NCBI GenBank assembly: GCA_030694465.1
Contig: JAUXYJ010000074.1
Span: forward strand, 34,582 to 98,581
DNA from: Deltaproteobacteria bacterium
Lineage (GTDB): Bacteria; Myxococcota_A; Polyangia; Polyangiales; Ga0077539
DNA length: 64,000 nucleotides
Direction: 5' to 3'
Under the pieces are notes generated by a model. That model saw nothing but the letters and a program-made list of their open reading frames with translations. It was not told where the DNA came from and searched no databases. Of this stretch, positions 35,097 through 45,832 are shown piece after piece; position 1 is the stretch's first letter; each line of letters begins with the position of its first letter. The translations under genes and the position numbers were made by a program.

Positions 35097-35870
35097 ATGA
35101 ACACTGACAGACACGCCGCGGGGACGTTTTGCTGGGCCGAACTGGTGGTCCACGATGTAGCGCGCGCCAAGGATTTTTACTCGCAGATGTTCGGCTGGAC
35201 CTACCTCGAGTCGGCGCTGCCGGATGGCTCTATCTATGCGCGCGCTCAGATCCGTGGGCGCGATGTCGGCGCGATGCAGCAATTGCAAGCGCGCGAGGGC
35301 GACCGCACGCGGTGGTCTCTCTATGTCGAGGTCCCCGACGTAGATGCCGCAGCGGCCGCAGTGATCGCACACAAAGGCGCTGTGATTTCGCAGCCCATCG
35401 AGGCCATGCGCTACGGGCGTATGGCGGTGTGCAGAGACCCTGGCGGGTCCACGTTTTCGCTCTGGCAGTCGCGAGAGCACACAGGTTTTGAGGTCATGGA
35501 CGAGCACGGCGCGCCCTGCTGGTTTGAGCTCGCGAGCCACGATCTCACCGTCGCCTCGCCGTTTTATGCCGCGGTCTTGGGCTGGAATCTCAAGCCCTCG
35601 CGCAACGGCGACCGCCCCTACCTCGAAGCCTTCGTGGGCGACAAGAACGTCGGAGGCATGCTCTTGATCGACCCTGCGTGGGGAGAAATCCCGACTCATT
35701 GGTCACATTATCTTCAGGTCGATGACACGCGCCAATCGGTCGCTCTTGCGCGCTCGCTCGGGGCCAAGATTTTGGTCGAGCCCAAGCTCGTCGCGCGCGT
35801 CGGGACGATGGCCACGCTCAGGGACCCGCAGGGCGGCAAGATCAACTTGATTACGTTCGAGAAGCGATAA
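35097..35870 (+). CDS. VOC-superfamily protein with two glyoxalase-like domains
   Basis: 257 residues from the ATG at 35097. Two tandem VOC modules: F-C-W-A-E-L-V-V-H-D to F-S-L-W-Q, and C-W-F-E-L-A-S-H-D-L to G-G-K-I-N-L-I-T-F. Each carries the repeated pattern A-x2-F-Y-x3-F/L-G-W. This matches the family of VOC proteins expanded in actinobacteria and myxobacteria, sometimes linked to antibiotic or toxin tolerance, though no function is proven. It stands alone; the 174 bp upstream separate it from the divergent OmpA-like gene. Confidence 0.85.
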   Translation: MNTDRHAAGTFCWAELVVHDVARAKDFYSQMFGWTYLESALPDGSIYARAQIRGRDVGAMQQLQAREGDRTRWSLYVEVPDVDAAAAAVIAHKGAVISQPIEAMRYGRMAVCRDPGGSTFSLWQSREHTGFEVMDEHGAPCWFELASHDLTVASPFYAAVLGWNLKPSRNGDRPYLEAFVGDKNVGGMLLIDPAWGEIPTHWSHYLQVDDTRQSVALARSLGAKILVEPKLVARVGTMATLRDPQGGKINLITFEKR

Positions 35871-36024
35871 ATATCAGATAAATTGCTGCTTGTGATGCGT
35901 GGGCGCGCGACCGCCAAGCGCTCATGGACGGCTCGGCGCTCAGCCAAATTCGCAGAAAACTTCTCGCTCGCCGCCAAGCCACTCTAGGGTGCAAGCGAAG
36001 CCTCCTACCAAGGCTACCGCTCCT

Positions 36025-37632
36025 ATGAGGTCACCCCCGATGCGACGAATGCGATCTACGCTCGCTCCCCCGAAGATTTTGTCCTTCGCGCTTGCAGCGC
36101 TCACCCTGCTCACGTCCGCGCAAGCGGGCGCGCAGATTGTCCCGGTGGCCGAGCCGCGGGGTGGCAACGCAGCGCAAGGCGCCGACGTGTTGCCGCCTGA
36201 GCCCTCCCGACCGGCCTCAAGGCTCATCGCGCGAGAGTCTGCCGAGACGCTGGTCAACGAGACCGGCGACGAAGCCGGGTTTCTCTCGGTGGCGCCGCTG
36301 CAGGTCGCGGGGGCACGTGCTCGACGATACACGGGTCGGCGCGTCGACATTGATCTCCGCGACGCGGACATCCACAACGTCCTGCGTTTGCTCGCCGAAG
36401 TCGGCGCGGTCAACATCGTCGCCTCGGATGATGTGAGCGGCCAGATCACCATCCGCATGCGCAACGTCCCCTGGGACCAAGCGCTCGACGTGATCTTGTC
36501 CGCCCGCACCCTCGGCATGCAGCGCAACGGAAACATCATCCGTGTCGCCCCGCAGACCGTGCTCGACAAAGAGCGCGAGCTGCTCATTGAGCGACAGCGT
36601 CAGCTCGCCTCGCTCGAGCCCCTCGAGACGCGCCTTGTGCCCGTGAGCTACGCCCTCGGCGCAGACCTGCAGCCCCGTGCCCGTGAGATGCTCTCGGCGC
36701 GTGGCTCGGTCAGCGTCGATGAGCGCACCAACGTGCTCATCGTGCGTGACACCGCCGCGGTGCTCAACCAAGTCGAGCGCCTCGTACGCTCGCTCGACAC
36801 GCAGACGCCACAGGTGCTCATTGAGGCACGCATTGTCGAAGCGACCAGCAATTTTAGCCGCGATGTGGGCATCCAGTGGGGCGGAGACGTCTCGTTTGGC
36901 CAGGGCTTTGGCAACCCAACGGGGCTGAGCTTTCCGAGCTCGGTCGGGCTCACCGGCGGCGCGTCGGACCAGATGACGCAGACCGCGGGTCTCTCGCCCA
37001 CGAGCAACATCGTCCCGAACCCAAACTTCGCGGTCAACCTCCCCGCGCCCACCGTTGGGTCGGGCAACGGTGGCGCGATCGGTCTCACGCTCGGTGCCAT
37101 CAACGGCAACGTGAACCTCAACATTCGCTTGAGCGCCGCCGAGGTTAATAACCAGGTCCGCATCGTGAGCTCGCCCAGAATTCTCACGCTTGATAACCGC
37201 GAAGCCATGATCGCGCAGGGCACGCTCATCCCGTACTCGCAGGTCAGCGCGCAGGGTGTGCAGACCGCTTTTCAAGAAGCCAAATTGCAGCTCCGCGTGC
37301 GACCGCACGTGACCGCAGACGGCTCGGTGTCCATGCACGTACGCATCACCCGCGACGAGCCGGACTTTAACAACACTGGCGCCCGTGGCGACCCCACGAT
37401 TCTCAAGCGCGAAGCCGAGACCGACCTGCTCATCCCAGACGGTCGCACCGCGGTCATCGGCGGGATCTTTACGCGCAACACCGGTCGTACGGTCAACATG
37501 GTCCCCGGCCTCGGTGACATCCCCATCCTGGGCGTGCTCTTTCAGCGCCGCAACAGCAACGATCGACGAAGCGAAATGCTGATCTTTCTTACCCCACGCA
37601 TTGTCAACCGCGCCGAGGCCATCGGTCGCTAG
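36025..37632 (+). CDS. Secretin, PilQ/type IV pilus-like outer-membrane channel (short, orphan)
   Basis: 535 residues from the ATG at 36025 (another ATG at 36040). Signal peptide ending near A-Q-A-G-A. An STN/secretin short domain follows (V-D-I-D-L-R-D-A-D-I-H-N-V-L-R-L-L-A-E), then an N1/NolW domain (V-P-V-S-Y-A-L-G, then R-T-N-V-L-I-V-R-D). The secretin core has V-L-I-E-A-R-I-V-E-A, a Gly/Ser-rich gate region, I-V-S-S-P-R-I-L-T-L-D-N and V-P-G-L-G-D-I-P-I-L-G-V-L-F. The core signature matches PilQ. It lacks AMIN repeats and is shorter than PilQ, and no pilM-P genes adjoin it. It may therefore serve another secretion or filamentous system. Confidence 0.88.
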   Translation: MRSPPMRRMRSTLAPPKILSFALAALTLLTSAQAGAQIVPVAEPRGGNAAQGADVLPPEPSRPASRLIARESAETLVNETGDEAGFLSVAPLQVAGARARRYTGRRVDIDLRDADIHNVLRLLAEVGAVNIVASDDVSGQITIRMRNVPWDQALDVILSARTLGMQRNGNIIRVAPQTVLDKERELLIERQRQLASLEPLETRLVPVSYALGADLQPRAREMLSARGSVSVDERTNVLIVRDTAAVLNQVERLVRSLDTQTPQVLIEARIVEATSNFSRDVGIQWGGDVSFGQGFGNPTGLSFPSSVGLTGGASDQMTQTAGLSPTSNIVPNPNFAVNLPAPTVGSGNGGAIGLTLGAINGNVNLNIRLSAAEVNNQVRIVSSPRILTLDNREAMIAQGTLIPYSQVSAQGVQTAFQEAKLQLRVRPHVTADGSVSMHVRITRDEPDFNNTGARGDPTILKREAETDLLIPDGRTAVIGGIFTRNTGRTVNMVPGLGDIPILGVLFQRRNSNDRRSEMLIFLTPRIVNRAEAIGR

Positions 37633-37776
37633 CGACCCTCAACCACCGCGCCAATGACTCCCAGCACGCCGCGATGCGCTCTCACGAGCCTCGCGGCGCG
37701 CTGCATTTCTCCAGTGTGCGCAGACGCTCTACCCTTGCGCATGGCACGCGCGGGTTGTACGCGAACAGCCACCGCA

Positions 37777-40299
<2,523 letters not shown>

Positions 40300-40325
40300 G
40301 CGCCCTGCGCGATAGACTCTCGCGC

Positions 40326-40955
40326 ATGACTGACTTGCTCCGCAGCGCGTGTTGCCTAGGGTTGATCTTGCTCGCCGCGTGCGCCGCGCCGCCGGTGGTG
40401 AGCGAGGACAGCGCCCCACCCGGCGACGTCGCCGACTCGGCGATCACTGACGACGTGAGCGCCAGTGAGGACGTCGCGATCGTAGACGACGTCGCAGAAG
40501 ACGCTGCGATGGTGCTCATGGATGCGAGTGAGCAAGACACCTCGGTCACGCCTCCGCGCGACGCCATGGTGGCGCAAGACAGCGCCGTGAGCGACGGGGC
40601 GATCCGGTGCCGGAGCAATCTTGGGCGCGATTGTCCTGTGGGCCAGGCGTGCAGCGCGCGGGGCGAGTGCACGCCGTCGTGCTCGTTTGATTGGCGATGC
40701 AACACCGGGTGCTGTCAGGGCGGGCGCTGCGCAGGCGGAACCGAGCTCAACGCGTGCGGTACCTCAAGCGCGCAAGCGTGGCGCTGTGGGGACTGCGCTG
40801 CGGGCTGCACCGCGGGCGCCGCGTGTGGAGCGGTCACCGGCGGCGGAGCGTGCGCATGCACGAGCTGTCGGCCCATCGGTGCGAGCTGCGCGCGGTCGAC
40901 CGATTGCTGCTCGCGCTCATGCGCGGGTCTCAACGGAAACCTACGTTGCCAGTGA
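40326..40955 (+). CDS. Cysteine-rich lipoprotein
   Basis: 209 residues. Signal peptide with lipobox L-A-A-C. An Asp/Val/Ser/Ala-rich linker (about 25-85) contains D-V-A-D-S and D-D-V-S repeats. A C-terminal cysteine-rich region follows (about 95-209, over 20 Cys, patterns C-C-Q-G-G-R-C-A-G-G and C-C-S-R-S-C) resembling dickkopf/colipase-like or small disulfide modules found in myxobacterial surface proteins. The palindrome CGGCGACGTCGCCG lies in the linker coding region at 40421. Starts 26 bp after leuS. Function unknown. Confidence 0.7.
   Translation: MTDLLRSACCLGLILLAACAAPPVVSEDSAPPGDVADSAITDDVSASEDVAIVDDVAEDAAMVLMDASEQDTSVTPPRDAMVAQDSAVSDGAIRCRSNLGRDCPVGQACSARGECTPSCSFDWRCNTGCCQGGRCAGGTELNACGTSSAQAWRCGDCAAGCTAGAACGAVTGGGACACTSCRPIGASCARSTDCCSRSCAGLNGNLRCQ
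40421..40434. repeat. Copy of the CGGCGACGTCGCCG palindrome (in a lipoprotein linker)
   Basis: A perfect 14-bp palindrome inside the coding region for the low-complexity linker of the Cys-rich lipoprotein, where it encodes P-G-D-V-A-D. Related copies occur at 41891, 42589, 52427, 52469, 61225, 62188 and 62209. Confidence 0.7.
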
Positions 40956-40982
40956 ATTTGCAGTATTGAATTCCTCCGTGAC

Positions 40983-41837
40983 TTACGGAGGGATCATCAC
41001 GCAGACGACCGCTCCGGCCTCGTTGACCATGGCTGCGTCGTGGGCGCAGTAGGGCAGGCTCGCGTCGTGAGCGAGGTCATCCGAGGCGTCGTGAAGCTCG
41101 GGCACATCAGGCTCTTCGGCGACGTCTGCCATGGGGCTGTCTTCGGGCACGTCCATGGCCTCTGCGTCAACCGATGGGGGCACGTACGGGGGCTGGCGCG
41201 GGGGCTGCTGATCGCGCGGCGGGCACTCGTACGCGCAGGGAGGCACCCACGGAGCCTCGTTGGGCGCTGGAGGGAGCGGGTCGCCCCACTCGGGGTCGTT
41301 GAGAGGCTGCGCTCCGCTGGGGGGAGGTGTCACGCGGGCCTCGATTCGAGCGAGCTCTGCGGGCGTCAATCGTCGGCACCCCGGAGGGACATCGGGGCAC
41401 TCAAACTGGCTGGTTGGGCCGTCTCCTGGCTCTCGGTGGCAGCCGTAGACCGTGTCGAAGTACACGTCCTGCACGAGGTGCTTGTTTGCGACGAACGACG
41501 TGCAAATCCGCACGGTCTGCAAGAGCTCGGGCCATCTCCCGCGGCGCTGCACATCCATGCACACAGGCTCAGACTCGCGAAACGCTCGCGCGGGCGTGAG
41601 CCTCAGCGTGAGGTTCGGCACGTCGGGCAGCGGCGGCATCGCGAGCGTAAACGGCGGGGCAAAATGCTGCTCATCTTTGGGGCGATAGCGCAGCCCACCG
41701 ATGACCGTCGTCACGCGATAGTCGGCCTCGGTACGTGGCGAGTGAAAGACGCGGATGTGGATATCCGGAGGCGTGTCGCACGCGACCGACAACAGCCCCA
41801 ACCCTACGACGCCCACACGACCCACCCATGATTTCAT
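40983..41837 (-). CDS. Lipoprotein, tandem family member A
   Basis: 284 residues from the ATG at 41837 (GTG 6 bases upstream also possible). M-K-S-W-V-G-R begins a signal peptide with lipobox S-V-A-C. The shared core reads I-R-V-F-H-S-P-R-T-E-A-D-Y-R-V-T-T-V-I-G-G, followed by C-x-D-V-Q-R-R-G-R-W-P-E and V-R-I-C-T, both common to all three paralogues. After the core come a Pro-rich stretch and an Asp/Glu/Ala linker, and the C-terminus carries the conserved C-A-H-D-A-A and C-V pattern. Unknown family; the core is probably a small beta domain fixed by disulfides. Confidence 0.65.
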   Translation of the reverse strand: MKSWVGRVGVVGLGLLSVACDTPPDIHIRVFHSPRTEADYRVTTVIGGLRYRPKDEQHFAPPFTLAMPPLPDVPNLTLRLTPARAFRESEPVCMDVQRRGRWPELLQTVRICTSFVANKHLVQDVYFDTVYGCHREPGDGPTSQFECPDVPPGCRRLTPAELARIEARVTPPPSGAQPLNDPEWGDPLPPAPNEAPWVPPCAYECPPRDQQPPRQPPYVPPSVDAEAMDVPEDSPMADVAEEPDVPELHDASDDLAHDASLPYCAHDAAMVNEAGAVVCVMIPP

Positions 41838-41890
41838 GCGCACTAGTTTCGCCTCTGAGAGCGCTTATGTCCAGCGGTCTTTGGCTGTAT

Positions 41891-41906
41891 CCGGCGACGT
41901 CGCCGG
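41891..41906. repeat. Copy of the CCGGCGACGTCGCCGG palindrome (intergenic)
   Basis: A perfect 16-bp palindrome in the 74-bp gap between lipoprotein paralogues A and B. It could form an 8-bp cruciform or an RNA hairpin with little or no loop. There is no adjacent T-tract. Confidence 0.75.
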
Positions 41907-41911
41907 TTCGC

Positions 41912-42541
41912 TCAGGGTCGCAGCCGCTGCGGTGGATTTGCGAGCGAAGGGCACTCGTAGGCGCAGGGGGCGTCGCTGGCCGTGGAGGGCGCAGCGATCA
42001 CGTCGCCCCAGCTTGTGTCTTGTGGTGTCCCCGTGCCGCGTGGAGGGCTCGCGGTCGCGCGCTCGAGCTCACGCAGGGCCGAGGCGCTCAATCTTGTGCA
42101 GCCTGGCGCCGCGATGGGGCACGCGACCTCGCCCAGGTTGGCGCGGATACAGAGCGCCTCCCAGTTGAAGTACACGTCCTGATGGACCTCGTGATACGGG
42201 TCAAACCGTGTGCAAATTCGCACGGTCTGTGAGCCTTCGGGCCAGCGCCCGCGGCGCTGCACGTCAAAGCACACCGCGTCGTACGTGGGCGACGCGCCGA
42301 GGGGCTGGAGGCGTAGCTCTAGATCGGGCGCGAGCGCGGGCTGACGCCAGCTAAACGGCGGGTTGGCGTGCGCGCTCACAGGGGTGCCCACGCGGCGGCC
42401 GCCGAGCACTGTCACCACGCGATAGTCTGCGTCGGTGGGCGGATGATGAAAGACACGCACGACGATCTCCGTGGGGCGTTGGCAGCCACAGATCGCGAGG
42501 TTCATCGCGACAAACATCAAGCGACCCGCCCAGGACTTCAT
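41912..42541 (-). CDS. Lipoprotein, tandem family member B
   Basis: 209 residues, the shortest of the three because it lacks the long Asp/Ser-rich tail. Signal M-K-S-W-A-G-R with lipobox I-C-G-C, then the shared core I-V-V-R-V-F-H-H-P-P-T-D-A-D-Y-R-V-V-T-V-L-G-G, C-F-D-V-Q-R-R-G-R-W-P-E and T-V-R-I-C-T-R-F. It ends C-A-Y-E-C-P-S-L, the motif that precedes the tail in A and C, so it appears C-terminally truncated relative to its paralogues. The ATG at 42541 is chosen; GTG at 42547 is possible. No clear Shine-Dalgarno. Confidence 0.65.
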   Translation of the reverse strand: MKSWAGRLMFVAMNLAICGCQRPTEIVVRVFHHPPTDADYRVVTVLGGRRVGTPVSAHANPPFSWRQPALAPDLELRLQPLGASPTYDAVCFDVQRRGRWPEGSQTVRICTRFDPYHEVHQDVYFNWEALCIRANLGEVACPIAAPGCTRLSASALRELERATASPPRGTGTPQDTSWGDVIAAPSTASDAPCAYECPSLANPPQRLRP

Positions 42542-42580
42542 ACGCACGAGTGTTGCGCGTGAAGCGCGCGCTGTCTAGCC
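42541..42580. repeat. 40-bp repeat upstream of lipoprotein B, near-identical to 43442-43481
   Basis: The 40 bases from the start region of gene B to 42580 match 43442-43481, upstream of gene C, at 39 of 40 positions. The repeat holds the start codon and leader, and in the copy at 43442 it also includes the stop codon of the MAPEG gene. It shows that the B and C units arose by duplication that carried the 5' control region. Confidence 0.85.
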
Positions 42581-42588
42581 ACTGCGAC

Positions 42589-42604
42589 CCGGCGACGTAG
42601 CCGG
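42589..42604. repeat. Imperfect copy of the CCGGCGACGTCGCCGG palindrome (intergenic)
   Basis: CCGGCGACGTAGCCGG, one mismatch to the 16-bp consensus. It lies between lipoprotein paralogues B and C, the equivalent position to the copy at 41891 between A and B, directly after the 40-bp duplicated leader. Confidence 0.7.
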
Positions 42605-42611
42605 ATCGGCG

Positions 42612-43442
42612 CTATGGCGGTGCGATCGCGCACGCCGCGTCCGTAGCGTCAACATCACGTGACGCATCTTGCATGCAAATCGGCAGCATCGAATGCGGTT
42701 CACTGTCGCTCGTTTGGGTATCCGTGGCTGTGTCACGCGCGTCGCTTGCATCGCTTGCATCGCTTGCATCGCGGGCGTCGCTGGCGTCGGGTGTGTCTGG
42801 GTGTGCACGCACTTGTTGTGCAACAAGGGCAGGGCACTGATAGGCACAGACGCGCGGAGAGTCTTCGGGTGCCGTGTTGTCGAGGTCGCCCCAGTCTGGG
42901 TCGTGCACGAGCGCTGCGCTGGCCGGCAACGGGGCCGTGCTGTTCTCGAGGCGCGCTTGCTCGTGGGGTGGGGGCTGCCAGCAGTTGGGCGCGGGCAGCG
43001 GGCAGTTTGGCCCCGCGCGGCCGCCCAAGGGATCGCCGGGTCCAGGTGTCGACCAGCCGAAATACACGTCTTGAATTGCGCGCTGAGCAAATAAGAACTG
43101 CGTGCAAATTCGCACCGATTGCACACGCGTACTGCCGCTCGCGCGGCGCTGCACGTCGAGGCACAGCCGCTCGTACTCGTACATCGGCCCTGCTGGGATG
43201 AGCCTAAACTCGACGGCCGGGATCACCGCAAGCAAGCGCGTTGGGGTGGCCGGGCGGGCTGGGTCAAAGTGTGCGGTCAAGGCCGGCCCGATGCGCTGTC
43301 CCCGAAGCACTGTGACCACGCGAAAGTCAGCCTCGGTTCGTGGGTGTTGAAACACGCGCACGACGATCTCGGTGACTGGTTTGCAGGCGGAGACGAGCAA
43401 GCTCATCCCGACAAACACCGTGCGACCCACCCAGGATTTCAT
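42612..43442 (-). CDS. Lipoprotein, tandem family member C
   Basis: 276 residues. Signal M-K-S-W-V-G-R with lipobox V-S-A-C. Core I-V-V-R-V-F-Q-H-P-R-T-E-A-D-F-R-V-V-T-V-L-R-G, C-L-D-V-Q-R-R and V-R-I-C-T-Q-F, then C-A-Y-Q-C-P-A-L, then a tail encoded by a near-perfect 9-bp tandem repeat (S-D-A repeats, about 42740-42790) and a final C-M-Q-D-A-S / C-A-I-A segment like member A. Unknown function; probably co-transcribed with MAPEG upstream and B and A downstream. Confidence 0.65.
   Translation of the reverse strand: MKSWVGRTVFVGMSLLVSACKPVTEIVVRVFQHPRTEADFRVVTVLRGQRIGPALTAHFDPARPATPTRLLAVIPAVEFRLIPAGPMYEYERLCLDVQRRASGSTRVQSVRICTQFLFAQRAIQDVYFGWSTPGPGDPLGGRAGPNCPLPAPNCWQPPPHEQARLENSTAPLPASAALVHDPDWGDLDNTAPEDSPRVCAYQCPALVAQQVRAHPDTPDASDARDASDASDASDARDTATDTQTSDSEPHSMLPICMQDASRDVDATDAACAIAPP
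42740..42790. repeat. 9-bp tandem repeat coding for Ser/Asp/Ala linker
   Basis: Successive copies of a GCATCGCTT-type unit (on the + strand) encode D-A-S repeats in the tail of lipoprotein C. Such arrays change length by slippage in whole codons, so the linker length may vary between strains. Confidence 0.75.
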
Positions 43443-43475
43443 ACGCACGAGTGTTGCGCGTGAAGTGCGCGCTGT

Positions 43476-43913
43476 CTAGCCCGAGGCAAACACCGCGATC
43501 GCACAACGGACGCTCAACCCCATGAGCACGAGCGACGAGAGCGCAAAGAGCGCAAAGCGCACGACGATGGTGTTGTTGAGCGACTGCCAGAGGCTGTGCA
43601 TCACGCGAAGCAGCACAAAGGCCCACGCGATGAGCGCATCCAGTCCTGGATTTTGGCTGACCAACGCGAGCATGATCGCCACGGGGTAGAACAGCGTAGG
43701 CTGCTCAAACAGGTGGTTGTAGTTGTCGGCCTTGCGTCGCACTTCGGGCGGCAAGAGCGCCATTTGCTCACCGCGGACGGCGTTGGCGTCGAGCTTCATT
43801 TTGGCTTTGGTGATCGCTGGGATGCGCGTGGCGTACATCCAGGTCCACATCACAAAGGTCCACAGAACGAGCGCGATCGCAGGGCCCAAAAGTTCTCGGT
43901 GAAGCGTGATCAT
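43476..43913 (-). CDS. MAPEG-family membrane protein
   Basis: 145 residues, four predicted transmembrane helices. The N-terminal helix is followed by R-I-P-A-I-T-K-A-K-M, then P-E-V-R-R-K-A-D-N-Y-N-H-L-F-E-Q-P-T-L-F-Y-P-V, the segment typical of bacterial MAPEG proteins (PF01124). H-S-L-W-Q-S-L-N-N follows, then a final helix pair. Eukaryotic relatives act on glutathione and eicosanoids; the role of this bacterial subgroup is unknown. The stop codon lies within the 40-bp repeat shared with the lipoprotein B leader. Confidence 0.85.
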   Translation of the reverse strand: MITLHRELLGPAIALVLWTFVMWTWMYATRIPAITKAKMKLDANAVRGEQMALLPPEVRRKADNYNHLFEQPTLFYPVAIMLALVSQNPGLDALIAWAFVLLRVMHSLWQSLNNTIVVRFALFALSSLVLMGLSVRCAIAVFASG

Positions 43914-44027
43914 CGCGAGACGCTAGCACCGCGGATTGCGTCCACCGCGGGGCGAGAGCGCGCAGAGAATGCGCTAAGAAAGACAGCGCGCGAGCGTGGA
44001 GATCCAGCCACCGGTGGCGGGCTCTTG

Positions 44028-45374
44028 TCAGAGCTGCAATTGCGACCAGAGGCCCACGGTGTGAACGAGCAGACCGCCGGGGATCGAGATCATTTCGCTA
44101 GGGATTCCGCCCATCAAAGGTGCGTCACTGAGCGCGGCGGTGTAGCGAAGTTGGAGCTTGAGGTTGTTGCCAAACACATAACCGTTGAGCGCGAGGTCGT
44201 AGCTCTGTCGGTTGCTCGCGACAACAGACATGTTCGTGTGCACAACGCTCGCGCGTGCCGCGAGCTCAAGTCGCTGGGGCACAAACATCCAGCCCGCGGT
44301 GACGGTGGTGCCGAGCTCCATGTGGCGGTTGTCAAAGCCGTTGGGGCCGCTCGTGTGGCGGTCCCGTGCATAGCCCTCTGCCGAGAGATACACCCCCGCG
44401 ACGTGCATCGTGGCCTCGAGCTCGACCATGAGCTGCCCTTCGCGATCGCGCTCGATCACCGTGGGCATGGTGGCGTCAGGTGTGCGCGTGGTGCCGTACT
44501 GGTTGTAAAAAGCGCTCGCCGCGAACTGCAGTCGCAGGGGCTGGTGTGCGTTGCTGAGGGCCGTGGTCTCTTCGGCGGCCATGCGCCCCAAAGGGTTGAT
44601 CGCGATGCGCGCGGCGGGCATGAGCCAGGGCTGGTTGTTGCGGCCAAAGAGCGCACCGTTTCCGTTGAAAATGCCTGCGAAATACTCGAGTTTTCCGTTG
44701 AAGGGCGTCCCGAAAACGTAGGCGCCAATGTCACGATCCCAAGGGGGCATGAGGGGTGTGCCGGCGGGGCTCCCTTGCGCGACGGGGCCGTGGTTGCGAA
44801 AGAACAAGTTCGCGTCGCTGCGATCAAACAAGAGCGTCTTGTGCAGCCCAATGATCCACTGGCGCGAAATAGGCACTCGCGTGAGCCCTGCGCGCACACC
44901 GAACGCGTCCGTGGGCTGCGCTTCGAAGTACACATCTAGCAAGCGCGGCGAGGGCGGCACGGGCCCCATCGCAGCCGGTGATTGCTGCCCTGCAAACTCG
45001 ATCTGCGTGAAATATCGCAGCCACGGAGCGCCCACAGTCCCCTGCAAAATCAGCCTCCCCAAGACAGGTACGAACTCAAGCGCCCGCGACGGATCGGGCG
45101 TGCTCGACGCCGAGAATCGCACCTGGGTGAGCACCCCCATGCGCATCGACCACGCGCGGTCGCGGGTGCGCACGAAGGCTCCTTCGCTCGGTGAGATCCC
45201 GGCCTCGTAGGGGCTCTCAGCGGCAGGCTGCACGGGAGTGGCTGCGGGCTGCGTCACCGGGAGCGTGTCGAGCGCGACGGGCTGCGATTGGGCGAAGAGC
45301 GTGGACGATGTCACGAGGACAGAGAAGAAGGTCAATCCCCACGCGAGGGATCGTCTCAAGGGGCTGAGCGCCAT
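44028..45374 (-). CDS. Outer-membrane porin (OprP-like beta barrel)
   Basis: The ATG at 45374 gives 448 residues; a frame extension to 45407 is less likely. A signal peptide ends T-L-F-A-Q. A short Pro/Ala linker is followed by alternating amphipathic strands, with W-S-M-R-M-G-V-L-T-Q-V-R-F, Y-F-T-Q-I-E-F-A-G, A-G-L-T-R-V-P-I-S-R-Q and a C-terminal aromatic strand ending Q-L-Q-L. The W-x-P/V-I-S-R-Q and A-G-x-T-R pattern resembles phosphate-selective porin O/P-type barrels, but substrate choice is not readable. Confidence 0.75.
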   Translation of the reverse strand: MALSPLRRSLAWGLTFFSVLVTSSTLFAQSQPVALDTLPVTQPAATPVQPAAESPYEAGISPSEGAFVRTRDRAWSMRMGVLTQVRFSASSTPDPSRALEFVPVLGRLILQGTVGAPWLRYFTQIEFAGQQSPAAMGPVPPSPRLLDVYFEAQPTDAFGVRAGLTRVPISRQWIIGLHKTLLFDRSDANLFFRNHGPVAQGSPAGTPLMPPWDRDIGAYVFGTPFNGKLEYFAGIFNGNGALFGRNNQPWLMPAARIAINPLGRMAAEETTALSNAHQPLRLQFAASAFYNQYGTTRTPDATMPTVIERDREGQLMVELEATMHVAGVYLSAEGYARDRHTSGPNGFDNRHMELGTTVTAGWMFVPQRLELAARASVVHTNMSVVASNRQSYDLALNGYVFGNNLKLQLRYTAALSDAPLMGGIPSEMISIPGGLLVHTVGLWSQLQL

Positions 45375-45527
45375 GGCGTGTGTGCCTCGCAGAGACTGTG
45401 CCAGCATTTAGCGCGCTGGCACACGGACGCGATGGACGAGGTAAAACACAGCACAACGTGGTTGCTACCGGTCTGGACGCCCTGCGCAATTTTGACCCAA
45501 CAGGGGAGAAAATTCCCCGCGGACGAG

Positions 45528-45555
45528 CCGCCGCGGAGCGGGTGACCCGCGGCGG
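45528..45555. repeat. Inverted repeat near the tRNA-Ala terminator
   Basis: CCGCCGCGG (45528-45536) and CCGCGGCGG (45547-45555) pair perfectly over 9 bp around a 10-base loop. It lies just past the tRNA terminator in the leader side of the porin gene. No T-tract follows, so its role (porin leader structure or back-up terminator) is open. Confidence 0.5.
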
Positions 45556-45567
45556 AGAAAAGCAAAA

Positions 45568-45593
45568 AGCCGCTGGGATTTCTCTCAGCGGCT
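45568..45593 (-). terminator. Intrinsic terminator of tRNA-Ala
   Basis: On the minus strand an 11-bp stem with one G-U pair (45593-45583 with 45578-45568, 4-base loop) is followed directly by TTTTTGCTTTTC. It sits about 33 bases past the tRNA 3' end, a standard rho-independent arrangement. Confidence 0.85.
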
Positions 45594-45625
45594 CTCTGTC
45601 CCTACCTGGGTCTTGTGTGCGGCGG

Positions 45626-45698
45626 TGGAGCTGATCGGGGTCGAACCGACGACCTCGTGAATGCCATTCACGCGCTCTCCCAACTGAGCTACAGCCCC
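45626..45698 (-). tRNA. tRNA-Ala (anticodon GGC)
   Basis: On the minus strand a 73-base cloverleaf: acceptor GGGGCTG pairs with CAGCTCC, discriminator A, D-arm GCTCAGTTGGGAGAGC, anticodon stem CGTGA/TCACG with loop ATGGCAT (anticodon GGC), and T-loop GGTTCGACCCC. The 3' CCA is not encoded (the template reads CCG), so CCA must be added by nucleotidyltransferase. A strong terminator follows. Confidence 0.97.
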
Positions 45699-45832
45699 GA
45701 ATAAGATCATCGGGTCAAAACCGCACCACACCGAAGGGAGCGGTGGTCTAACTCCCTCTTGTCACGGAGTCAACCTTGCAGTGAGGTCGATTTGCGCTTC
45801 GTCGCGATTGTGGGTGCTTTGAGAAGCATCCC

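Noticed and set aside
40953..40955. UGA at the end of the Cys-rich lipoprotein as another Sec codon
   Set aside because: The frame after it is short and ends within a few codons; no redox motif or hairpin.
43596..44939. 447-codon plus-strand frame
   Set aside because: Lies opposite the MAPEG and porin genes; composition (Arg/His/Gly-rich) is that of a shadow frame in GC-rich DNA.
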